Shown: positions 19,444 to 31,681 of the stretch, in pieces
Layout of the letters: each line of letters starts with the position of its first letter
Numbering within the stretch: the first letter of the stretch is position 1
Source: Lysobacterales bacterium
Lineage (GTDB): Bacteria; Pseudomonadota; Gammaproteobacteria; Xanthomonadales; Xanthomonadaceae
Assembly (NCBI GenBank): GCA_019510125.1
Contig: JAEKKX010000011.1
Coordinates: 62,001 to 126,000 of the forward strand
Length of the DNA stretch: 64,000 nt
Direction of reading: 5' to 3'
Notes under the pieces: model-generated
The model's input: the letters and a program-made list of their open reading frames with translations, nothing else
The model's database searches: none
What the model was told of the DNA's origin: nothing
Made by a program: the position numbers and the translations under genes

Positions 19444-20556
19444 CTACCCCGTCCTGCGCTTGAACAGCACCGCCGACAGCAGCAGCATGGCGATCGCGGG
19501 GATCAGGTAGGCGATGCGGTAGTCGAACTTGAACACGCCGGCGAGGCGCACGAACTGGGTCTGGATCAGCCAGAAGCCGAGCGAGAACAGGATGCCCATG
19601 AACAGGCGCTTGCCGAGGCCGCCGCTGCGCAGCGAGCCGAACGCGAACGGGATCGCCAGCAGGCACAGCACCAGCACGTTCACCGGGTAGAACCACAGGC
19701 CCCAGTAGAACTCCTGGTATTCGCTGGCGTCCAGCCCGTTGCGCTGACGGTATTCGATGCCGGCCTTGAGCTGGTCGCTGGTCATGTAGCGCGGGCGCCA
19801 GATGTCGCGGGTGGTCGCGGCCAGCGCGGTGGCGTCGAGCCGCGAGGCCCAGCGCTCCTCGGGGGCGGTGGTGCGGGTCGCCGAGCGGCCCTCGAACCGG
19901 GTGCGCTCGACCTGGCGCAGCAGCCACTCGCCGCGGGAGTGCTCCGCGGTGCCGGCATGCACGATCGACGCCAGCCGGCCGTCGGGGCCCAGCTCGAACA
20001 GGCGCACGTCGTTGAGCTGCAGCCACTGGCGGCCGCCCTCGCTGCGCTCCTCGCCGGTCTGGGCGTTGAGGAACACGTCGCCCTCGCGCGCCCACAGGCC
20101 GGAGTACTGGGCGACGATGACGTTGTTGGATTTCGCCGCGGCCTTGAGCGTGTCCGCGCGGCGCTGGGCCCAGGGGCCGAGGGTGTCGCCGTTGACCACC
20201 ATCAGCGCGGTCAGCACGCCGAGGCTGAGGATGACCGACAGGCTGATCCGGCGCCGCGACAGGCCCAGCGCGCGCAGCACGGTCAGTTCGGAACTGGAGG
20301 CGAGCTGTCCGAGGCCGATCATCGCGCCGATGACCGCCGCGTACGGGAACAGCATGTACATGCGCCGCGGCAGGCTGTAGGCGACGTTGGTGGCCGCGGC
20401 CAGGAAGTCGTAGCGGCCGGTGCCGACGTCGCTGATCTCCACCAGCAGGCCGCTGATCAGCGCGTCCAGCCCCACCAGCACGCCCCAGGTCAGCAGCACG
20501 GTGCTCAGCACCACGCGGCCGATGTAGAGGTCGTGGATCTTCGGGAACGGCTTCAT
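19444..20556 (-). CDS. lptG: LPS export ABC transporter permease LptG
   Basis: 370 residues from ATG 20556, overlapping the lptF stop by 4 nt (ATGA). Three N-terminal membrane segments with the coupling region SSELTVLRALGLSRRRIS, a periplasmic beta-jellyroll, and three C-terminal segments (FYPVNVLVLCLLAIPFAFGSLRSGGLGKR). With LptF and the ATPase LptB it extracts lipopolysaccharide from the inner membrane and passes it to LptC/LptA. Confidence 0.95.
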   Translation of the reverse strand: MKPFPKIHDLYIGRVVLSTVLLTWGVLVGLDALISGLLVEISDVGTGRYDFLAAATNVAYSLPRRMYMLFPYAAVIGAMIGLGQLASSSELTVLRALGLSRRRISLSVILSLGVLTALMVVNGDTLGPWAQRRADTLKAAAKSNNVIVAQYSGLWAREGDVFLNAQTGEERSEGGRQWLQLNDVRLFELGPDGRLASIVHAGTAEHSRGEWLLRQVERTRFEGRSATRTTAPEERWASRLDATALAATTRDIWRPRYMTSDQLKAGIEYRQRNGLDASEYQEFYWGLWFYPVNVLVLCLLAIPFAFGSLRSGGLGKRLFMGILFSLGFWLIQTQFVRLAGVFKFDYRIAYLIPAIAMLLLSAVLFKRRTG

Positions 20557-21674
20557 GCCTGCCCCGCCAACGGTGCGCGCGCCGGCCGCGGCCTGCGGAC
20601 CGCGCCGTCGCGGGCGTACATCCAGATCCCGACGACGAGCACCGGCACCACCAGCCACCACAACCCGACTGCGGTCGGCAGCTTGCCGTCCTGCAGCCAC
20701 TGCGTGCCCAGCATCATCAGGAACACGCCGAACAGGTAGATCAGGAAGCCGACGGCCAGGTTGCCGTAGCGCGCCTGGCGTGGACCGCTGCGCGAGAGCG
20801 GGATCGCCAGCAGCGCAAAGCCCAGGGTCAGCAGCGGCGGCGCCAGCCGCGAGTGGAGCTGCGCGATCGCCTCCCGGCCGGGGATCCCCAGCAGCGCGGT
20901 CGTGGGCTGCAGCGCGACTTCGTCGACCCGCCGCCGCGGACCGGTGTCCGCCGGCAGCAGCACTTCGTTGCCGGCGTAGCGGACCAGACGGAAATCCCGC
21001 CCGGCGCCGGTCAGCGGCCCTTCGACCTCGAAGCCCTGCTCCAGCCGCAGGTAGCGGTCGCGCTGGTCCTGGGTGGCCGCCTGCACCGACAGCCGGCCGG
21101 TCGCCGACGTGGTCACGTCGAAGCGGTCCTGCTTCTGGCGGTAGATGAAGACCCGCTGCAGTTCGCGGTTGTCGGGCGACATGGCGCCGACATAGATCAC
21201 GCCGCCGCCGCCCGGCAGCTCGGTGAAGCGGCCCGGCTCCATGCCCGCGATCAGCAGGTTGCGGCCGGCTTCCTCGATCATTCGCGCCGAGGTGCGGTCG
21301 GCCCAGGGGCCCAGCCACAGCGAGCACAGCGCGACCATCGCGATCACCGGCACTGCCATCCACGCCAGCGGCCGCAGCATCCGCCGCGGGCCGACGCCGA
21401 TCGACACCAGCACCGGCATCTCGGCGTCGCGGTACAGCCGGCCCATGGCCAGCATCAGCCCCAGCATCACCGCCAGCGGCAGGATCAGCGGCAGCCACTT
21501 CAGGAACACCAGCCCCAACTGGGCGAGCAGCATCCCCGCCGGCACCTTGCCCCGGGCCACGTCGCCCAGCACGTCGGCGAAGGCCCCGCCCACCAGCACG
21601 ATCAGCAGCACCACCAGCACCGCGAAGGTGTTCTGGGCGAATTCGCGGCTCAGGTAGCGGTCCAGCTTCGACAT
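20553..21674 (-). CDS. lptF: LPS export ABC transporter permease LptF
   Basis: 373 residues from ATG 21674 (a GTG two codons upstream is also possible). Starts [20 protein letters not shown]; six transmembrane helices flank a periplasmic jellyroll, and the cytoplasmic coupling helix region reads [17 protein letters not shown]. It is the partner of LptG in the LptB2FG complex. It is divergent to pepA, as is usual in gammaproteobacteria. Confidence 0.95.
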   Translation of the reverse strand: MSKLDRYLSREFAQNTFAVLVVLLIVLVGGAFADVLGDVARGKVPAGMLLAQLGLVFLKWLPLILPLAVMLGLMLAMGRLYRDAEMPVLVSIGVGPRRMLRPLAWMAVPVIAMVALCSLWLGPWADRTSARMIEEAGRNLLIAGMEPGRFTELPGGGGVIYVGAMSPDNRELQRVFIYRQKQDRFDVTTSATGRLSVQAATQDQRDRYLRLEQGFEVEGPLTGAGRDFRLVRYAGNEVLLPADTGPRRRVDEVALQPTTALLGIPGREAIAQLHSRLAPPLLTLGFALLAIPLSRSGPRQARYGNLAVGFLIYLFGVFLMMLGTQWLQDGKLPTAVGLWWLVVPVLVVGIWMYARDGAVRRPRPARAPLAGQA

Positions 21675-21928
21675 CGTCACGGGGCGTCCGGGCGCCGGGC
21701 ACCCGGCGGGGGCTTTGCTTTAAACTTCGGGGTTCTGCGCGCCGCGGCCGATCGACCGACTGGCGCCGGGCGCCGCCGGCACCGACCCGGGACCCGCGGG
21801 GCGCCGGGCGATTGTACGGAGGCCCCCCTCGGAAAGGCAGGCTACCTGAATGCCCGCGCCCGCGGCGGTTCAGGCTGGCGTGGCCGCCGCCGACGCGCAG
21901 CTTCCTCTCGTCCGTACGGAACCGATCC

Positions 21929-23434
<1,506 letters not shown>

Positions 23435-23436
23435 CG

Positions 23437-23862
23437 GTGCCCCGCGCCGACTTCTACCTGATCCAGAAGCCGCGCTTCCGCGAGGAGCCGCTGCGGCTGG
23501 TGTGCGAGCTGGCGCGCAAGGCGTACGACGCCAACCTGTGGACGCTGGTGCTGGCGCGCGACGCGGCGCAGGCGGAGGCGCTGGACGAGCTGCTGTGGGC
23601 GTTCGACGAGGACGCCTACATCCCGCACCAGATCGCCGGCACCGACGATGAGGACGACCTCACGCCGGTGCTGATCGCCTCGCCCGATGAGGACGTGCCG
23701 CTGCGGGCGCTGGTGATCAACCTGCGCGACGCGCCGGTCGAGGGCGGATTCGAGCGCGTGCTCGAGGTCGTGCCCGCCGACGAATCCGCGCGCGGCCCGC
23801 TGCGCGAGCGCTGGAAGCAGTACCAGGCGCGCGGGCTCGAAGTGAAGAAATACGACATGTAA
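23437..23862 (+). CDS. holC: DNA polymerase III subunit chi
   Basis: 141 residues from GTG 23437, two nt after the pepA stop. [26 protein letters not shown] is the HolC N-terminus; the [24 protein letters not shown] segment and PHQIAG match chi, which links the clamp loader to SSB. Gene order pepA-holC-valS is conserved in gammaproteobacteria. The psi partner holD is also in this window, at 27688-27972. Confidence 0.9.
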   Translation: MPRADFYLIQKPRFREEPLRLVCELARKAYDANLWTLVLARDAAQAEALDELLWAFDEDAYIPHQIAGTDDEDDLTPVLIASPDEDVPLRALVINLRDAPVEGGFERVLEVVPADESARGPLRERWKQYQARGLEVKKYDM

Positions 23863-23889
23863 GTGCGCCGCCCCCATCGTTCGCGCTCG

Positions 23890-23945
23890 TCCTTGCCTCT
23901 CCCCGCGCGCGGGGAAAGGAGGGCCGAAGGTCGGGTGAGGGGCCA
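23890..23945. repeat. Dispersed intergenic palindrome-type repeat between holC and valS
   Basis: CCTCTCCCCGCGCGCGGGGA forms a hairpin and is followed by AAGGAGGGCCGAAGGTCGGG and TGAGGGG. This wording is like a repeat found often between genes in Xanthomonadaceae genomes, recalled rather than searched. Only one copy is seen in this window. Confidence 0.5.
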
Positions 23946-23981
23946 TCACGACTCCCCAGACTTGAACAGCGACAAGACCCC

Positions 23982-26900
23982 ATGACCACGCTCGCCTCCG
24001 GCTACGAACCCAAGGACTTCGAATCCCGCCTCTACGCCGAGTGGGAAGCGAGCGGCGTCTTCGCGCCGCAGGGCGACGGCCCCGCCTACACCATCCTGCT
24101 GCCGCCGCCGAACGTCACCGGCACGCTGCACATGGGCCACGCGTTCCAGCACACGCTGCAGGACGCGCTGATCCGCTACCACCGCATGCGCGGCTATCGC
24201 ACGCTGTGGCAGATGGGCACCGACCACGCCGGCATCGCGACCGAGATGGTGGTCTCGCGCAACCTCGCGCTGGAAGGCAAGGGCGAGACCCGCGATTCGC
24301 TGGGCCGCGAGGCCTTCATCGACCGGGTGTGGGAATGGAAGCAGCAGTCCGGCGGTACCATCGAGCGCCAGATGCGCCGCCTCGGCGCCTCGGGCGACTG
24401 GTCGCGCAGCGTGTTCACGATGGACCCGATCGCCTCCGAGGCGGTGATCGAGGCGTTCGTGAAGCTGCACGCCGAAGGCCTGATCTACCGCGGCCAGAAG
24501 CTGGTGAACTGGGACCCGGTGCTGAAGACCGCGATCTCCGACCTCGAGGTGGTGAGCGAGGAGGAGAACGGCTTCCTGTGGTCGATCGCCTACCCGCTGG
24601 CCGACGGTGCGACCTACGAACACGTCGAACACGACGCCGACGGCAACGAGACCCTGCGCGAGACCCGCGACCGCCTGATCGTGGCCACCACCCGCCCCGA
24701 GACGATGCTCGGCGACGTCGCGGTGATGGTGCATCCGGAAGACCCCCGCTACGCGCACCTCGTCGGCAAGCAGGTCCTGCTGCCGCTGTCCGACCGCCGC
24801 ATCCCGATCATCGCCGACGACTACGTCGACCGCGCCTTCGGCACCGGCGTGGTGAAGGTGACGCCTGCGCACGATTTCAACGACAACGCGGTGTGGCAGC
24901 GCCACGAAAAAAGTGGTGTTTTCGATGACATGCCGAATCGCGGCCTTATTAATATCTTTTCGCCTTCCGCACGGATCCTCCACGAACCAGATGGCTGGAT
25001 TCGAAACGAAAACACTTCCCTAAGAGACCCCTCGCATGCGGGCGGACCCGATGTCGCGTCAGAGCGAGCAATGTCGGACCGTGAAGCACACAAACTCACA
25101 CTGGCCGATCTGGATTCTCTGGAATCAATTCCAGAACGGTACCAAGGCCTGGACCGCTTCGAAGCCCGCAAAGTCATCGTCGCCGACCTCGAAGCCGCCG
25201 AGCTTCTGGTCGAAACGAAACCGCACAAGCTGCAGGTGCCGCGCGGCGACCGCACCGGCCAGGTGATCGAGCCGTATCTCACCGACCAGTGGTTCGTGAA
25301 GATGGACGAATTCGCGCGCCGCGGCCTGGAACTGGTCGAGAACGGGTCGGTGAAGTTCGTGCCGCCGAACTGGATCAACACCTACCGCCACTGGCTGGAG
25401 AACATCCAGGACTGGTGCATCAGCCGCCAGTTGTGGTGGGGCCACCGCATCCCGGCGTGGTACGACGACGCCGGCAACGTGCATGTGGGCCGCAACGAGG
25501 CCGAAGTACGTGCGAAGGTCGGCGACATCCCGCTGCGCCGGGACAACGACGTGCTGGAAACCTGGTTCTCCTCCGCGCTGTGGCCGATCAGCACCATGGG
25601 CTGGCCGAACCCCGAGGCGATGCGCGAACGCGGTTTCGACCAGTTCGTGCCGAGCAGCGTGCTGGTCACCGGCTTCGACATCCTGTTCTTCTGGGTGGCC
25701 CGAATGGTGATGATGACCGACCACTTCATGCCGGCCGACGCGCCCGACGCCAAGCGGGTGCCGTTCCGCGACGTCTACATCACCGGCCTGGTCCGCGACA
25801 AGGACGGTCAGAAGATGTCGAAGTCCAAGGGCAACATCCTCGACCCGCTGGACATCATCGACGGCATCAGCGAGGACGCGCTCGTCGCCAAGCGCACCAC
25901 CGGCCTGATGAAGCCGCAGGACGCGCCGAAGATCGAGAAGGCCACACGCAAGGAGTTCGGCGGCGGCATCGCCCCGCACGGCGCCGACGCGCTGCGCTTC
26001 ACCATGGCCGCGCTCGCCGGTCCCGGCCGCGACATCAAGTTCGACATGGCCCGCTGCGAGGGCTACAAGAACTTCTGCAACAAGCTGTGGAACGCCACGC
26101 GCTTCGCGCTGATGAACACCGAAGGGTTCAGCGCCTCCGGCACGCCGCAGCCGAAGACCGACGCCGAGCGCTGGATCCTCTCGCGCCTGGCGAAGGTCTC
26201 GGCCGAGGCCGCGACCCATTTCGCCGACTACCGCTTCGACCTGCTGTCGCAGGCGCTGTACGAGTTCGCCTGGAACGAATTCTGCGACTGGTTCGTCGAG
26301 CTGGCGAAGCCGGCGCTCAGCGGCGACGACGCCGAGGCCGCGGCGAGCACGCGCCACACCCTGCTGCATGTGCTGGAAACGCTGCTGCGCCTGCTGCACC
26401 CGCTGATCCCGTTCGTGACCGAGGAACTGTGGCGCCACGTCGCGCCGAAGCTGGGGATCGAGGCGCCCAGCATCTGCGCCCGCCCCTACCCGCAGGCTGC
26501 CGATGTCGACGCCGCCGGCTATGCGTCGGCCGAGGCCGACATCGAATGGGTCAAGGCCGTGGTGTCGGCGGTGCGCAGCATCCGCAGCACGCTGGGCATC
26601 TCGCCGTCGAAGCAGGTCTCGCTGCTGTTCCGCGGCGGCGACGCCGTCGACGCGGCGCGCGTCGCGAAGTTCGCGGCGTCGCTGAAGTTCCTGCTGAAGC
26701 TCGACGCCGTCGACACCATCGCCGGCGAACCGCCGGCGGCCGCGCCGGCCGTGGTCGGCGACCTGCAGTTGTTCGTGCCGCTGGAAGGCCTGGTCGATCT
26801 CGACGCCGAGCGCACGCGCCTGGACAAGGAAATCGTCAAGGTGGCCGGCGAGAAGGACAAGAGCGAAGCCAAGCTCGCGAAGTTCGGCGGCAACGTGCCG

Positions 26901-26990
26901 CCGGCGGTGGTCGAGCAGGAACGCCAGCGCCTCGCCGACTGGACGGGCAAGCTCGCGGCGCTGCAGGAACAGCGCGGACGGCTGGGGTGA
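23982..26990 (+). CDS. valS: Valyl-tRNA synthetase
   Basis: 1002 residues, about 30-60 more than usual. Class I synthetase: HIGH-type motif TGTLHMGH (HMGH 50-53), KMSKS at 611-615 in [11 protein letters not shown], and a C-terminal coiled-coil arm ([21 protein letters not shown]). It charges tRNA-Val and edits Thr-tRNA-Val through the CP1 domain. Residues about 308-386 of this editing domain come from a patch (24905-25140) with much lower GC and extra residues between [10 protein letters not shown] and [11 protein letters not shown]. The frame is intact and flanking motifs are normal. Confidence 0.96.
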   Translation: MTTLASGYEPKDFESRLYAEWEASGVFAPQGDGPAYTILLPPPNVTGTLHMGHAFQHTLQDALIRYHRMRGYRTLWQMGTDHAGIATEMVVSRNLALEGKGETRDSLGREAFIDRVWEWKQQSGGTIERQMRRLGASGDWSRSVFTMDPIASEAVIEAFVKLHAEGLIYRGQKLVNWDPVLKTAISDLEVVSEEENGFLWSIAYPLADGATYEHVEHDADGNETLRETRDRLIVATTRPETMLGDVAVMVHPEDPRYAHLVGKQVLLPLSDRRIPIIADDYVDRAFGTGVVKVTPAHDFNDNAVWQRHEKSGVFDDMPNRGLINIFSPSARILHEPDGWIRNENTSLRDPSHAGGPDVASERAMSDREAHKLTLADLDSLESIPERYQGLDRFEARKVIVADLEAAELLVETKPHKLQVPRGDRTGQVIEPYLTDQWFVKMDEFARRGLELVENGSVKFVPPNWINTYRHWLENIQDWCISRQLWWGHRIPAWYDDAGNVHVGRNEAEVRAKVGDIPLRRDNDVLETWFSSALWPISTMGWPNPEAMRERGFDQFVPSSVLVTGFDILFFWVARMVMMTDHFMPADAPDAKRVPFRDVYITGLVRDKDGQKMSKSKGNILDPLDIIDGISEDALVAKRTTGLMKPQDAPKIEKATRKEFGGGIAPHGADALRFTMAALAGPGRDIKFDMARCEGYKNFCNKLWNATRFALMNTEGFSASGTPQPKTDAERWILSRLAKVSAEAATHFADYRFDLLSQALYEFAWNEFCDWFVELAKPALSGDDAEAAASTRHTLLHVLETLLRLLHPLIPFVTEELWRHVAPKLGIEAPSICARPYPQAADVDAAGYASAEADIEWVKAVVSAVRSIRSTLGISPSKQVSLLFRGGDAVDAARVAKFAASLKFLLKLDAVDTIAGEPPAAAPAVVGDLQLFVPLEGLVDLDAERTRLDKEIVKVAGEKDKSEAKLAKFGGNVPPAVVEQERQRLADWTGKLAALQEQRGRLG
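24905..25140 (+). other. Low-GC, foreign-looking patch inside valS
   Basis: The stretch contains AT-rich runs such as CACGAAAAAAGTGG and CTTATTAATATCTTTTC, unlike the surrounding coding sequence. It encodes about 40 residues ([34 protein letters not shown] and following) that I do not know from other ValS proteins. The middle has a short palindrome-like piece CCTCGCATGCGGG that resembles the core of the tandem array at 5830-6431. Confidence 0.65.
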
Positions 26991-27043
26991 GGCGGCGCGC
27001 GCGCGATGGCGTGCGCGCGATGCGCGGGGACCGCGACGCGACC

Positions 27044-27129
27044 CGGTAGAGCGGCCTTCAGGCCGCTGCCCATCTTGTCGGAAGGTGTTTCAGGGAACGG
27101 AAAGCAGCGGCCTGAAGGCCGCTCTACCG
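27044..27129. repeat. Second copy of the head-to-head GTAG REP pair
   Basis: Perfect 26-bp inverted repeat, arms 27044-27069 and 27104-27129, identical in sequence to the inner part of the arms at 11436-11513; the 34-bp spacer differs. It lies in the convergent gap between valS and rimI. Confidence 0.9.
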
Positions 27130-27196
27130 ATGCGATGTGTGCGGCCGATTTGATGGCATTCGCGATCTCGCGGATGCCGCGAAACGTCGAAACGTC

Positions 27197-27691
27197 CTAC
27201 CCCTCCAGCAGCTCCATCGCCATCACGATCGCATCCTCGCGGCCCATGTGCGCCGGGTAGTAGCGCGGGCGGCGGCCGATCTCGTTGAAGCCTTCGTCGT
27301 GGTACAGCGCGATCGCCTTCGGGTTCGACGGCCGCACTTCCAGGAAAATGCGCGCCGCGCGCTGCTGGCGCGACAGCCGGATCAGGGCGCGCAGCAGGCG
27401 CCGGCCGTGGCCGTGGCCCTGCGCCTCGGGCGCGATGCAGATGTTGAGGATGTGCGCCTCGCCGGCGGCGACGCTGAGGATGCCGTAACCGATCACCACC
27501 TCGCCCTCGACCAGCAGCCACGCCGGATAGCAGGCGTTGAGGCAGTCGCGGAAGATGCCCACGGTCCACGGGAAGGCGTAGGCGCGGGTCTCGATCGCCA
27601 TCACCATGTCGAGGTCGCTCTCGCGCATCGCGCGCAGCGTGGTCGGGGGCAACGCCCCGGCGATATCCGGCGTGGACGGCTCGGCGCTCAC
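27197..27691 (-). CDS. rimI: Ribosomal protein S18 alanine N-acetyltransferase RimI
   Basis: 164 residues from GTG 27691, which overlaps the holD stop (GTGA). A GNAT acetyltransferase: FPWTVGIFRDCL, the acetyl-CoA loop PEAQGHGHGRRLL and the end ARIFLEVRPSNPKAIALYHD, GFNEIGRRPRYYP match RimI. It acetylates the N-terminal alanine of S18. The holD-rimI pairing is the same as in E. coli. An internal ATG (MRESDLDM) would give a shorter product that lacks about 20 N-terminal residues. Confidence 0.92.
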   Translation of the reverse strand: MSAEPSTPDIAGALPPTTLRAMRESDLDMVMAIETRAYAFPWTVGIFRDCLNACYPAWLLVEGEVVIGYGILSVAAGEAHILNICIAPEAQGHGHGRRLLRALIRLSRQQRAARIFLEVRPSNPKAIALYHDEGFNEIGRRPRYYPAHMGREDAIVMAMELLEG

Positions 27692-27972
27692 GCCGACGGG
27701 CGCCTCAGCGCGCGCAACTGCGGCCACAGCGCGCGCTTGGCCGCGGGATCGCGGCGCAGGCGCTCGGGCGCGGGCCAGCCGCGGGCGATGCGCGGCGCGT
27801 CCGCGGCCTCGCGCGAACGTCCGGCGGCGCGCAGCAGCGCCAGCACCAGCGGGTCGTCCGACAGCGTCGCGGGACTTTCGTCGCCGGCCGTCGCCAGCAC
27901 GATGCGCTGCACCGGCAGCCCCATCGCCGCCAGCATCTCGCATTGCAACGGGTCCCAGACGGTGGCGTTCAC
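27688..27972 (-). CDS. holD: DNA polymerase III subunit psi (HolD-like)
   Basis: 94 residues from GTG 27972, overlapping the pssA stop. Weakly conserved, but LQCEMLAAMGLPVQRI at the N-terminus and LRRDPAAKRALWPQLRAL at the C-terminus resemble the ends of E. coli HolD (QLQQLGITQW... and LRANPTARAALWQQI). Shorter than the E. coli protein (137). The holD-rimI order supports the call. Psi bridges chi to the clamp loader; chi is encoded 4 kb away. Confidence 0.68.
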   Translation of the reverse strand: MNATVWDPLQCEMLAAMGLPVQRIVLATAGDESPATLSDDPLVLALLRAAGRSREAADAPRIARGWPAPERLRRDPAAKRALWPQLRALRRPSA

Positions 27973-28751
27973 GCGCCCTCCGCGGCGCCCCCGCGGCGCG
28001 CCATGCGCCGGGCGATCAGCGGCCCGAACAGCGCGAACGTCGCGAACACGCCCAGCAGCACCTTCGGCGGATCGATCACCAGGCCGATGATCGCCGCGAT
28101 CACCAGCAGCGGCACGACGAACGGCACGCGGTCGGCCTGCGGGCCCTTGCCGCCCTTGAAGCTGGGGTAGCGGAAGCGGCTGACCATCAGCAGCCCGGCG
28201 AACACCGTCACCGCCAGCGCCGGGTAGCGCAACTGCTCGCCGGTCCAGCCGAGGTCGTGCAGGGTCCAGACGAAGCTGGCCATCAGGCCGGCGGCCGAGG
28301 GCGACGGCAGGCCGATGAACCAGCGCTTGTCGACGGTGCCGACCTGGCTGTTGAAGCGGGCCAGCCGCAGCGCCGCGCAGGCGGCGTACAGGAACGCCCC
28401 CAGCCAGCCGATCTTGCCCAGGGTCGGGTTGTCCAGCTTCAGCGACTCCAGCGCCCAGTGGTACATCACCAGCGAGGGCGCCATGCCGAAGCTGATCAGG
28501 TCGGCCAGCGAGTCGTACTGCACCCCGAACTCGGTCTGGGTGTTGGTCATCCGCGCGACCCGGCCGTCGAGGCCGTCCAGCACCGCGGAAATGAAAATCG
28601 CCACGCAGGCGGCGCCGAACCGGCCCTGCGATGCGGCGATGATCGCGAAGAACCCGGAGAACAGCGCGCCGGTGGTGAACAGGTTCGGCAGCAGGTAGAT
28701 GCCGCGGTTGCGGCGCGGCGCGGCGGGGGCGGCGGGGTCGGGCTGGCTCAT
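27969..28751 (-). CDS. pssA: CDP-diacylglycerol--serine O-phosphatidyltransferase
   Basis: 260 residues from ATG 28751. The CDP-alcohol phosphotransferase motif is complete: LDGLDGRVARMTN followed by GVQYDSLAD with the expected spacing of Asp residues. About seven membrane helices. It makes phosphatidylserine, the precursor of phosphatidylethanolamine, in the inner membrane; this is the type II (membrane) enzyme, not the E. coli type. holD and rimI follow with overlapping starts. A -10-like TACACT is exactly 6 nt before the ATG. Confidence 0.95.
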   Translation of the reverse strand: MSQPDPAAPAAPRRNRGIYLLPNLFTTGALFSGFFAIIAASQGRFGAACVAIFISAVLDGLDGRVARMTNTQTEFGVQYDSLADLISFGMAPSLVMYHWALESLKLDNPTLGKIGWLGAFLYAACAALRLARFNSQVGTVDKRWFIGLPSPSAAGLMASFVWTLHDLGWTGEQLRYPALAVTVFAGLLMVSRFRYPSFKGGKGPQADRVPFVVPLLVIAAIIGLVIDPPKVLLGVFATFALFGPLIARRMARRGGAAEGA

Positions 28752-28757
28752 GCGGCC

Positions 28758-28763
28758 AGTGTA
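28758..28763 (-). promoter_or_regulatory. -10-like TACACT before pssA (leaderless candidate)
   Basis: Reverse strand: TACACT, six bases GGCCGC, then ATG. No Shine-Dalgarno at normal spacing. Same spacing as at rlmM and yqgE. Confidence 0.45.
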
Positions 28764-28897
28764 CCGGAGCCGATCCGCCGCGCTTCGCCCGGACCGGGCC
28801 GGGGCCGCGGGAGCGGTCGCGCTTGCGCCGCCCGCGCCGGGGTGTTGCAATCCCGCCATCGCAGGGGGCCCCGTCCGCCATTTCCGCAGGTAACGCC

Positions 28898-29281
28898 ATG
28901 ATCCGCGCGCTCAGCACCGCCCTCCTCGCCGCTTCCGTCCTCGCCGCCGCGACCGCGTCCGCCGGCGAGGTCTACCAGTGGAAGGACGCCAACGGCGTGA
29001 CCCACTACTCGCAGACGCCGCCGGCCCAGGGCAAGTTCCAGCAGCGGACGATCACCCAGCACGTCAGCGCGGCGGCGCCCGCCCAGCCGACCGCCGAACG
29101 GACGGTGTCGCCCCAGTGCGCCACCGCCCAGCGCAACATCGAACTGCTGCAGGGCGGCAGCCGGCTGCAGGTGGACAGCAACGGCGACGGCCAGCCCGAC
29201 GGCGACCTCGACGACGCCGACCGCCAGAAGCAGCTCGAGATCGCCCAGACCGTGGCCCGGGTGAACTGCGGCGAGCGCTGA
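28898..29281 (+). CDS. Exported DUF4124 protein
   Basis: 127 residues from ATG 28898. Signal peptide [22 protein letters not shown], then the DUF4124 core [20 protein letters not shown] near the mature N-terminus and two cysteines (QCATAQ, VNCGER) that may form a disulfide. The charged middle [13 protein letters not shown] could bind calcium but this is a guess. DUF4124 proteins are common periplasmic proteins of unknown role in this order. Confidence 0.85.
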   Translation: MIRALSTALLAASVLAAATASAGEVYQWKDANGVTHYSQTPPAQGKFQQRTITQHVSAAAPAQPTAERTVSPQCATAQRNIELLQGGSRLQVDSNGDGQPDGDLDDADRQKQLEIAQTVARVNCGER

Positions 29282-29354
29282 ACCCGGCCGCCGGGCAGCG
29301 GACCCCGGCGACATCGGGCAAAATGCGGGGTTCGACCCCCCGCGAGCCCGTCCG

Positions 29355-31076
29355 ATGCGCCTGTCGCAGTTCCATCTCCGCACCGAAAAGGAAACTCCCG
29401 CCGACGCCGAAGTCGTCAGCCACCGGCTGATGCTCCGCGCGGGCATGCTGCGCAAGCTCGCCGCCGGCCTCTACACCTGGAGCCCGCTGGGCCTGCGCGT
29501 GCTGCGCAAGGTCGAGGCCGTGGTCCGCGAGGAAATGGATCGCGCCGGCGCGATCGAACTGCTGATGCCGACCATCCAGCCGCGCGAGCTGTGGGAGGAA
29601 ACCGGCCGCTGGCAGAAATTCGGCGGCCAGTTGCTGAAGATCAGGGACCGCAAGGAAGCCGAATACTGCTACGGCCCCACCGCCGAGGAAGTGATCACCG
29701 ACTTCGCGCGCCAGGAACTGAGCAGCTACAAGCAGCTCCCGGTGAACTTCTACAACATCCAGACCAAGTTCCGCGACGAGATCCGCCCGCGCTTCGGGGT
29801 GATGCGCGCGCGCGAGTTCCTGATGAAGGACGCGTATTCGTTCCACATCGACGACGAATCGCTGCACGCCGAATACCGCAACATGTACGACACCTACGGC
29901 CGCATCTTCACCCGGCTGGGGCTGAAGTTCCGCGCGGTGTTCGCCGACACCGGCGCGATCGGCGGCAGCGCCTCGCACGAATTCCAGGTGCTGGCGGAAT
30001 CCGGAGAGGATGCGATCGCGTTCTCCGACGGCTCGGATTACGCCGCGAACATCGAACTGGCCGAAGCCGTGTCGCCGGGCGAACGCGGCGCCGCCACGGA
30101 GACCCTGCGCAAGGTCGACACCCCGACCCAGAAGACCTGCGAGGAGGTCGCCGCGCTGCTCGGCATTCCGCTGCAGCGCACGGTGAAATCGGTGGCGCTC
30201 ATGGGCGTGGACGCCGAGGGCGCGCCGCAGTTCGTGCTCGCGCTGGTGCGCGGCGACCACCTCGTCAACGAGATCAAGCTGGCGAAACTGCCCGGCCTCG
30301 CCGAATACCGCCTCGCGACCGAAGCCGAAATCCTCGAGCACCTCGGCAGCGAACCCGGCTTCCTCGGCCCGATCGCGCCGAAGCAGGCCATCCGCGTGGT
30401 CGCCGACCGCACGGTCGCCGCGATGCACGACTTCGTGGTCGGCGCGAACGAGGCCGGTTTCCACATCGCCGGCGTGAACTGGGGCCGCGACGTGCCGGAA
30501 CCCGACCACGTCGCCGACATCCGCAACGTCGTCGCCGGCGATCCCTCGCCGGACGGCAAGGGCACGCTGGGCATCGCGCGCGGCATCGAGGTCGGCCACG
30601 TGTTCGCGCTCGGCCGCAAGTATTCCGAGGCGATGGGCATGACCGTGCTCGACGCCAGCGGCAAGGCCGCGATTCCCGCGATGGGCTGCTACGGCATCGG
30701 CGTGAGCCGCATCGTCGCGGCCGCGATCGAGCAGAGCCACGACGAGGCCGGCATCGTCTGGCCCGAGCCGATGGCGCCGTGGCAGGTCGCGATCTGCATG
30801 ATCAACCCGAAGAACGATCCGGCCGTCGCCGCCGCCGCGCAGGCGCTGTACGACGAACTGAATGCCGCCGGCGTGGAAACGCTGCTCGACGACCGCGGCC
30901 TGCGTCCGGGCCCGATGTTCGCCGACATCGAACTGATCGGCATCCCGCATCGCGTGGTGGTGTCCGAGCGCGGGCTCGCCGCCGGCACGTTCGAATATCG
31001 CAGCCGCCGCGCGAGCGAGGCCGAATCGCTCGATCGCGAAACGCTGCTCGGCAGATTGCTGCCGCGGCGCGATTGA
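29355..31076 (+). CDS. proS: Prolyl-tRNA synthetase (prokaryote type)
   Basis: 573 residues, usual for the bacterial form. Class II synthetase: N-terminal [20 protein letters not shown], motif 2 around [19 protein letters not shown], the YbaK-like INS editing domain (about 225-400, with [12 protein letters not shown] and [13 protein letters not shown]) and motif 3 [17 protein letters not shown]. It charges tRNA-Pro and removes Ala. A GCGGGG/CCCCGC hairpin lies in the short leader (about 29323-29341). Confidence 0.96.
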   Translation: MRLSQFHLRTEKETPADAEVVSHRLMLRAGMLRKLAAGLYTWSPLGLRVLRKVEAVVREEMDRAGAIELLMPTIQPRELWEETGRWQKFGGQLLKIRDRKEAEYCYGPTAEEVITDFARQELSSYKQLPVNFYNIQTKFRDEIRPRFGVMRAREFLMKDAYSFHIDDESLHAEYRNMYDTYGRIFTRLGLKFRAVFADTGAIGGSASHEFQVLAESGEDAIAFSDGSDYAANIELAEAVSPGERGAATETLRKVDTPTQKTCEEVAALLGIPLQRTVKSVALMGVDAEGAPQFVLALVRGDHLVNEIKLAKLPGLAEYRLATEAEILEHLGSEPGFLGPIAPKQAIRVVADRTVAAMHDFVVGANEAGFHIAGVNWGRDVPEPDHVADIRNVVAGDPSPDGKGTLGIARGIEVGHVFALGRKYSEAMGMTVLDASGKAAIPAMGCYGIGVSRIVAAAIEQSHDEAGIVWPEPMAPWQVAICMINPKNDPAVAAAAQALYDELNAAGVETLLDDRGLRPGPMFADIELIGIPHRVVVSERGLAAGTFEYRSRRASEAESLDRETLLGRLLPRRD

Positions 31077-31209
31077 CGGTCGCGATCGATCGCAGGATGC
31101 GTCGGGCCGCGGAATCCGGGCTTTTTTGCGACCGGATTCCGCTTTCGATTCCATTTCCGGCGCGCCGACCCGGTTTCCGTCGAATATCCCCGATATTCAA
31201 GGGCCCGTT

Positions 31210-31237
31210 TTGAAGGAAATCGGAAATCGATTATGAT
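31210..31237 (+). promoter_or_regulatory. Sigma70-type promoter of hns
   Basis: TTGAAG at 31210-31215 and TATGAT at 31232-31237 separated by 16 bp, in a stretch that is AT-rich for this genome. It leaves a leader of about 54 nt before the ATG. Confidence 0.6.
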
Positions 31238-31297
31238 CGGCGCGCTCCCCGCGGCCTTGTTTCCGCCCGGAGATTCCCTTCGTCACCCGGAGTCACA

Positions 31298-31651
31298 ATG
31301 GCATTCGATCTGAAAGGGTTCTCGCAAAAAGACCTGGACTCGCTCATCAACCAGGCCCAGAAGCAGAAGTCCGCAATGAACAAGCGCAAGCCGATCGCCG
31401 GCGTCCGCAAGAAGCTCGTCGCGCTGGCCAAGGCCGAGGGCTACACGATCGCCGAACTGTTCGGTGGCGCCAAGGCCGCCGAAGGCAAGACCCGGAAGGC
31501 GTCGAAGACCGCCGGCCGCAAGGTGCCGCCGAAGTACCGCAATCCGGCCAACCCGAAGGAAACCTGGACCGGTCGCGGCAAGCAGCCGCGCTGGCTCGCC
31601 GACCAGGTCAAGAAGGGCAAGAAGGTCGAAGAGTTCCTGATCAAGAAGTAA
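31298..31651 (+). CDS. H-NS-family nucleoid protein
   Basis: 117 residues. An N-terminal helical oligomerisation segment (MAFDLKGFSQKDLDSLINQA) and a Lys-rich linker lead to the C-terminal DNA-binding domain KYRNPANPKETWTGRGKQPR followed by WLADQV, with the minor-groove loop TGRGKQPRW (the QGR-type AT-hook). H-NS proteins bind AT-rich and acquired DNA and silence it. It has its own promoter and a terminator hairpin at 31682. Confidence 0.92.
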   Translation: MAFDLKGFSQKDLDSLINQAQKQKSAMNKRKPIAGVRKKLVALAKAEGYTIAELFGGAKAAEGKTRKASKTAGRKVPPKYRNPANPKETWTGRGKQPRWLADQVKKGKKVEEFLIKK

Positions 31652-31681
31652 GTCGCGCGCCTCCACGGTATCGCGCACCGG

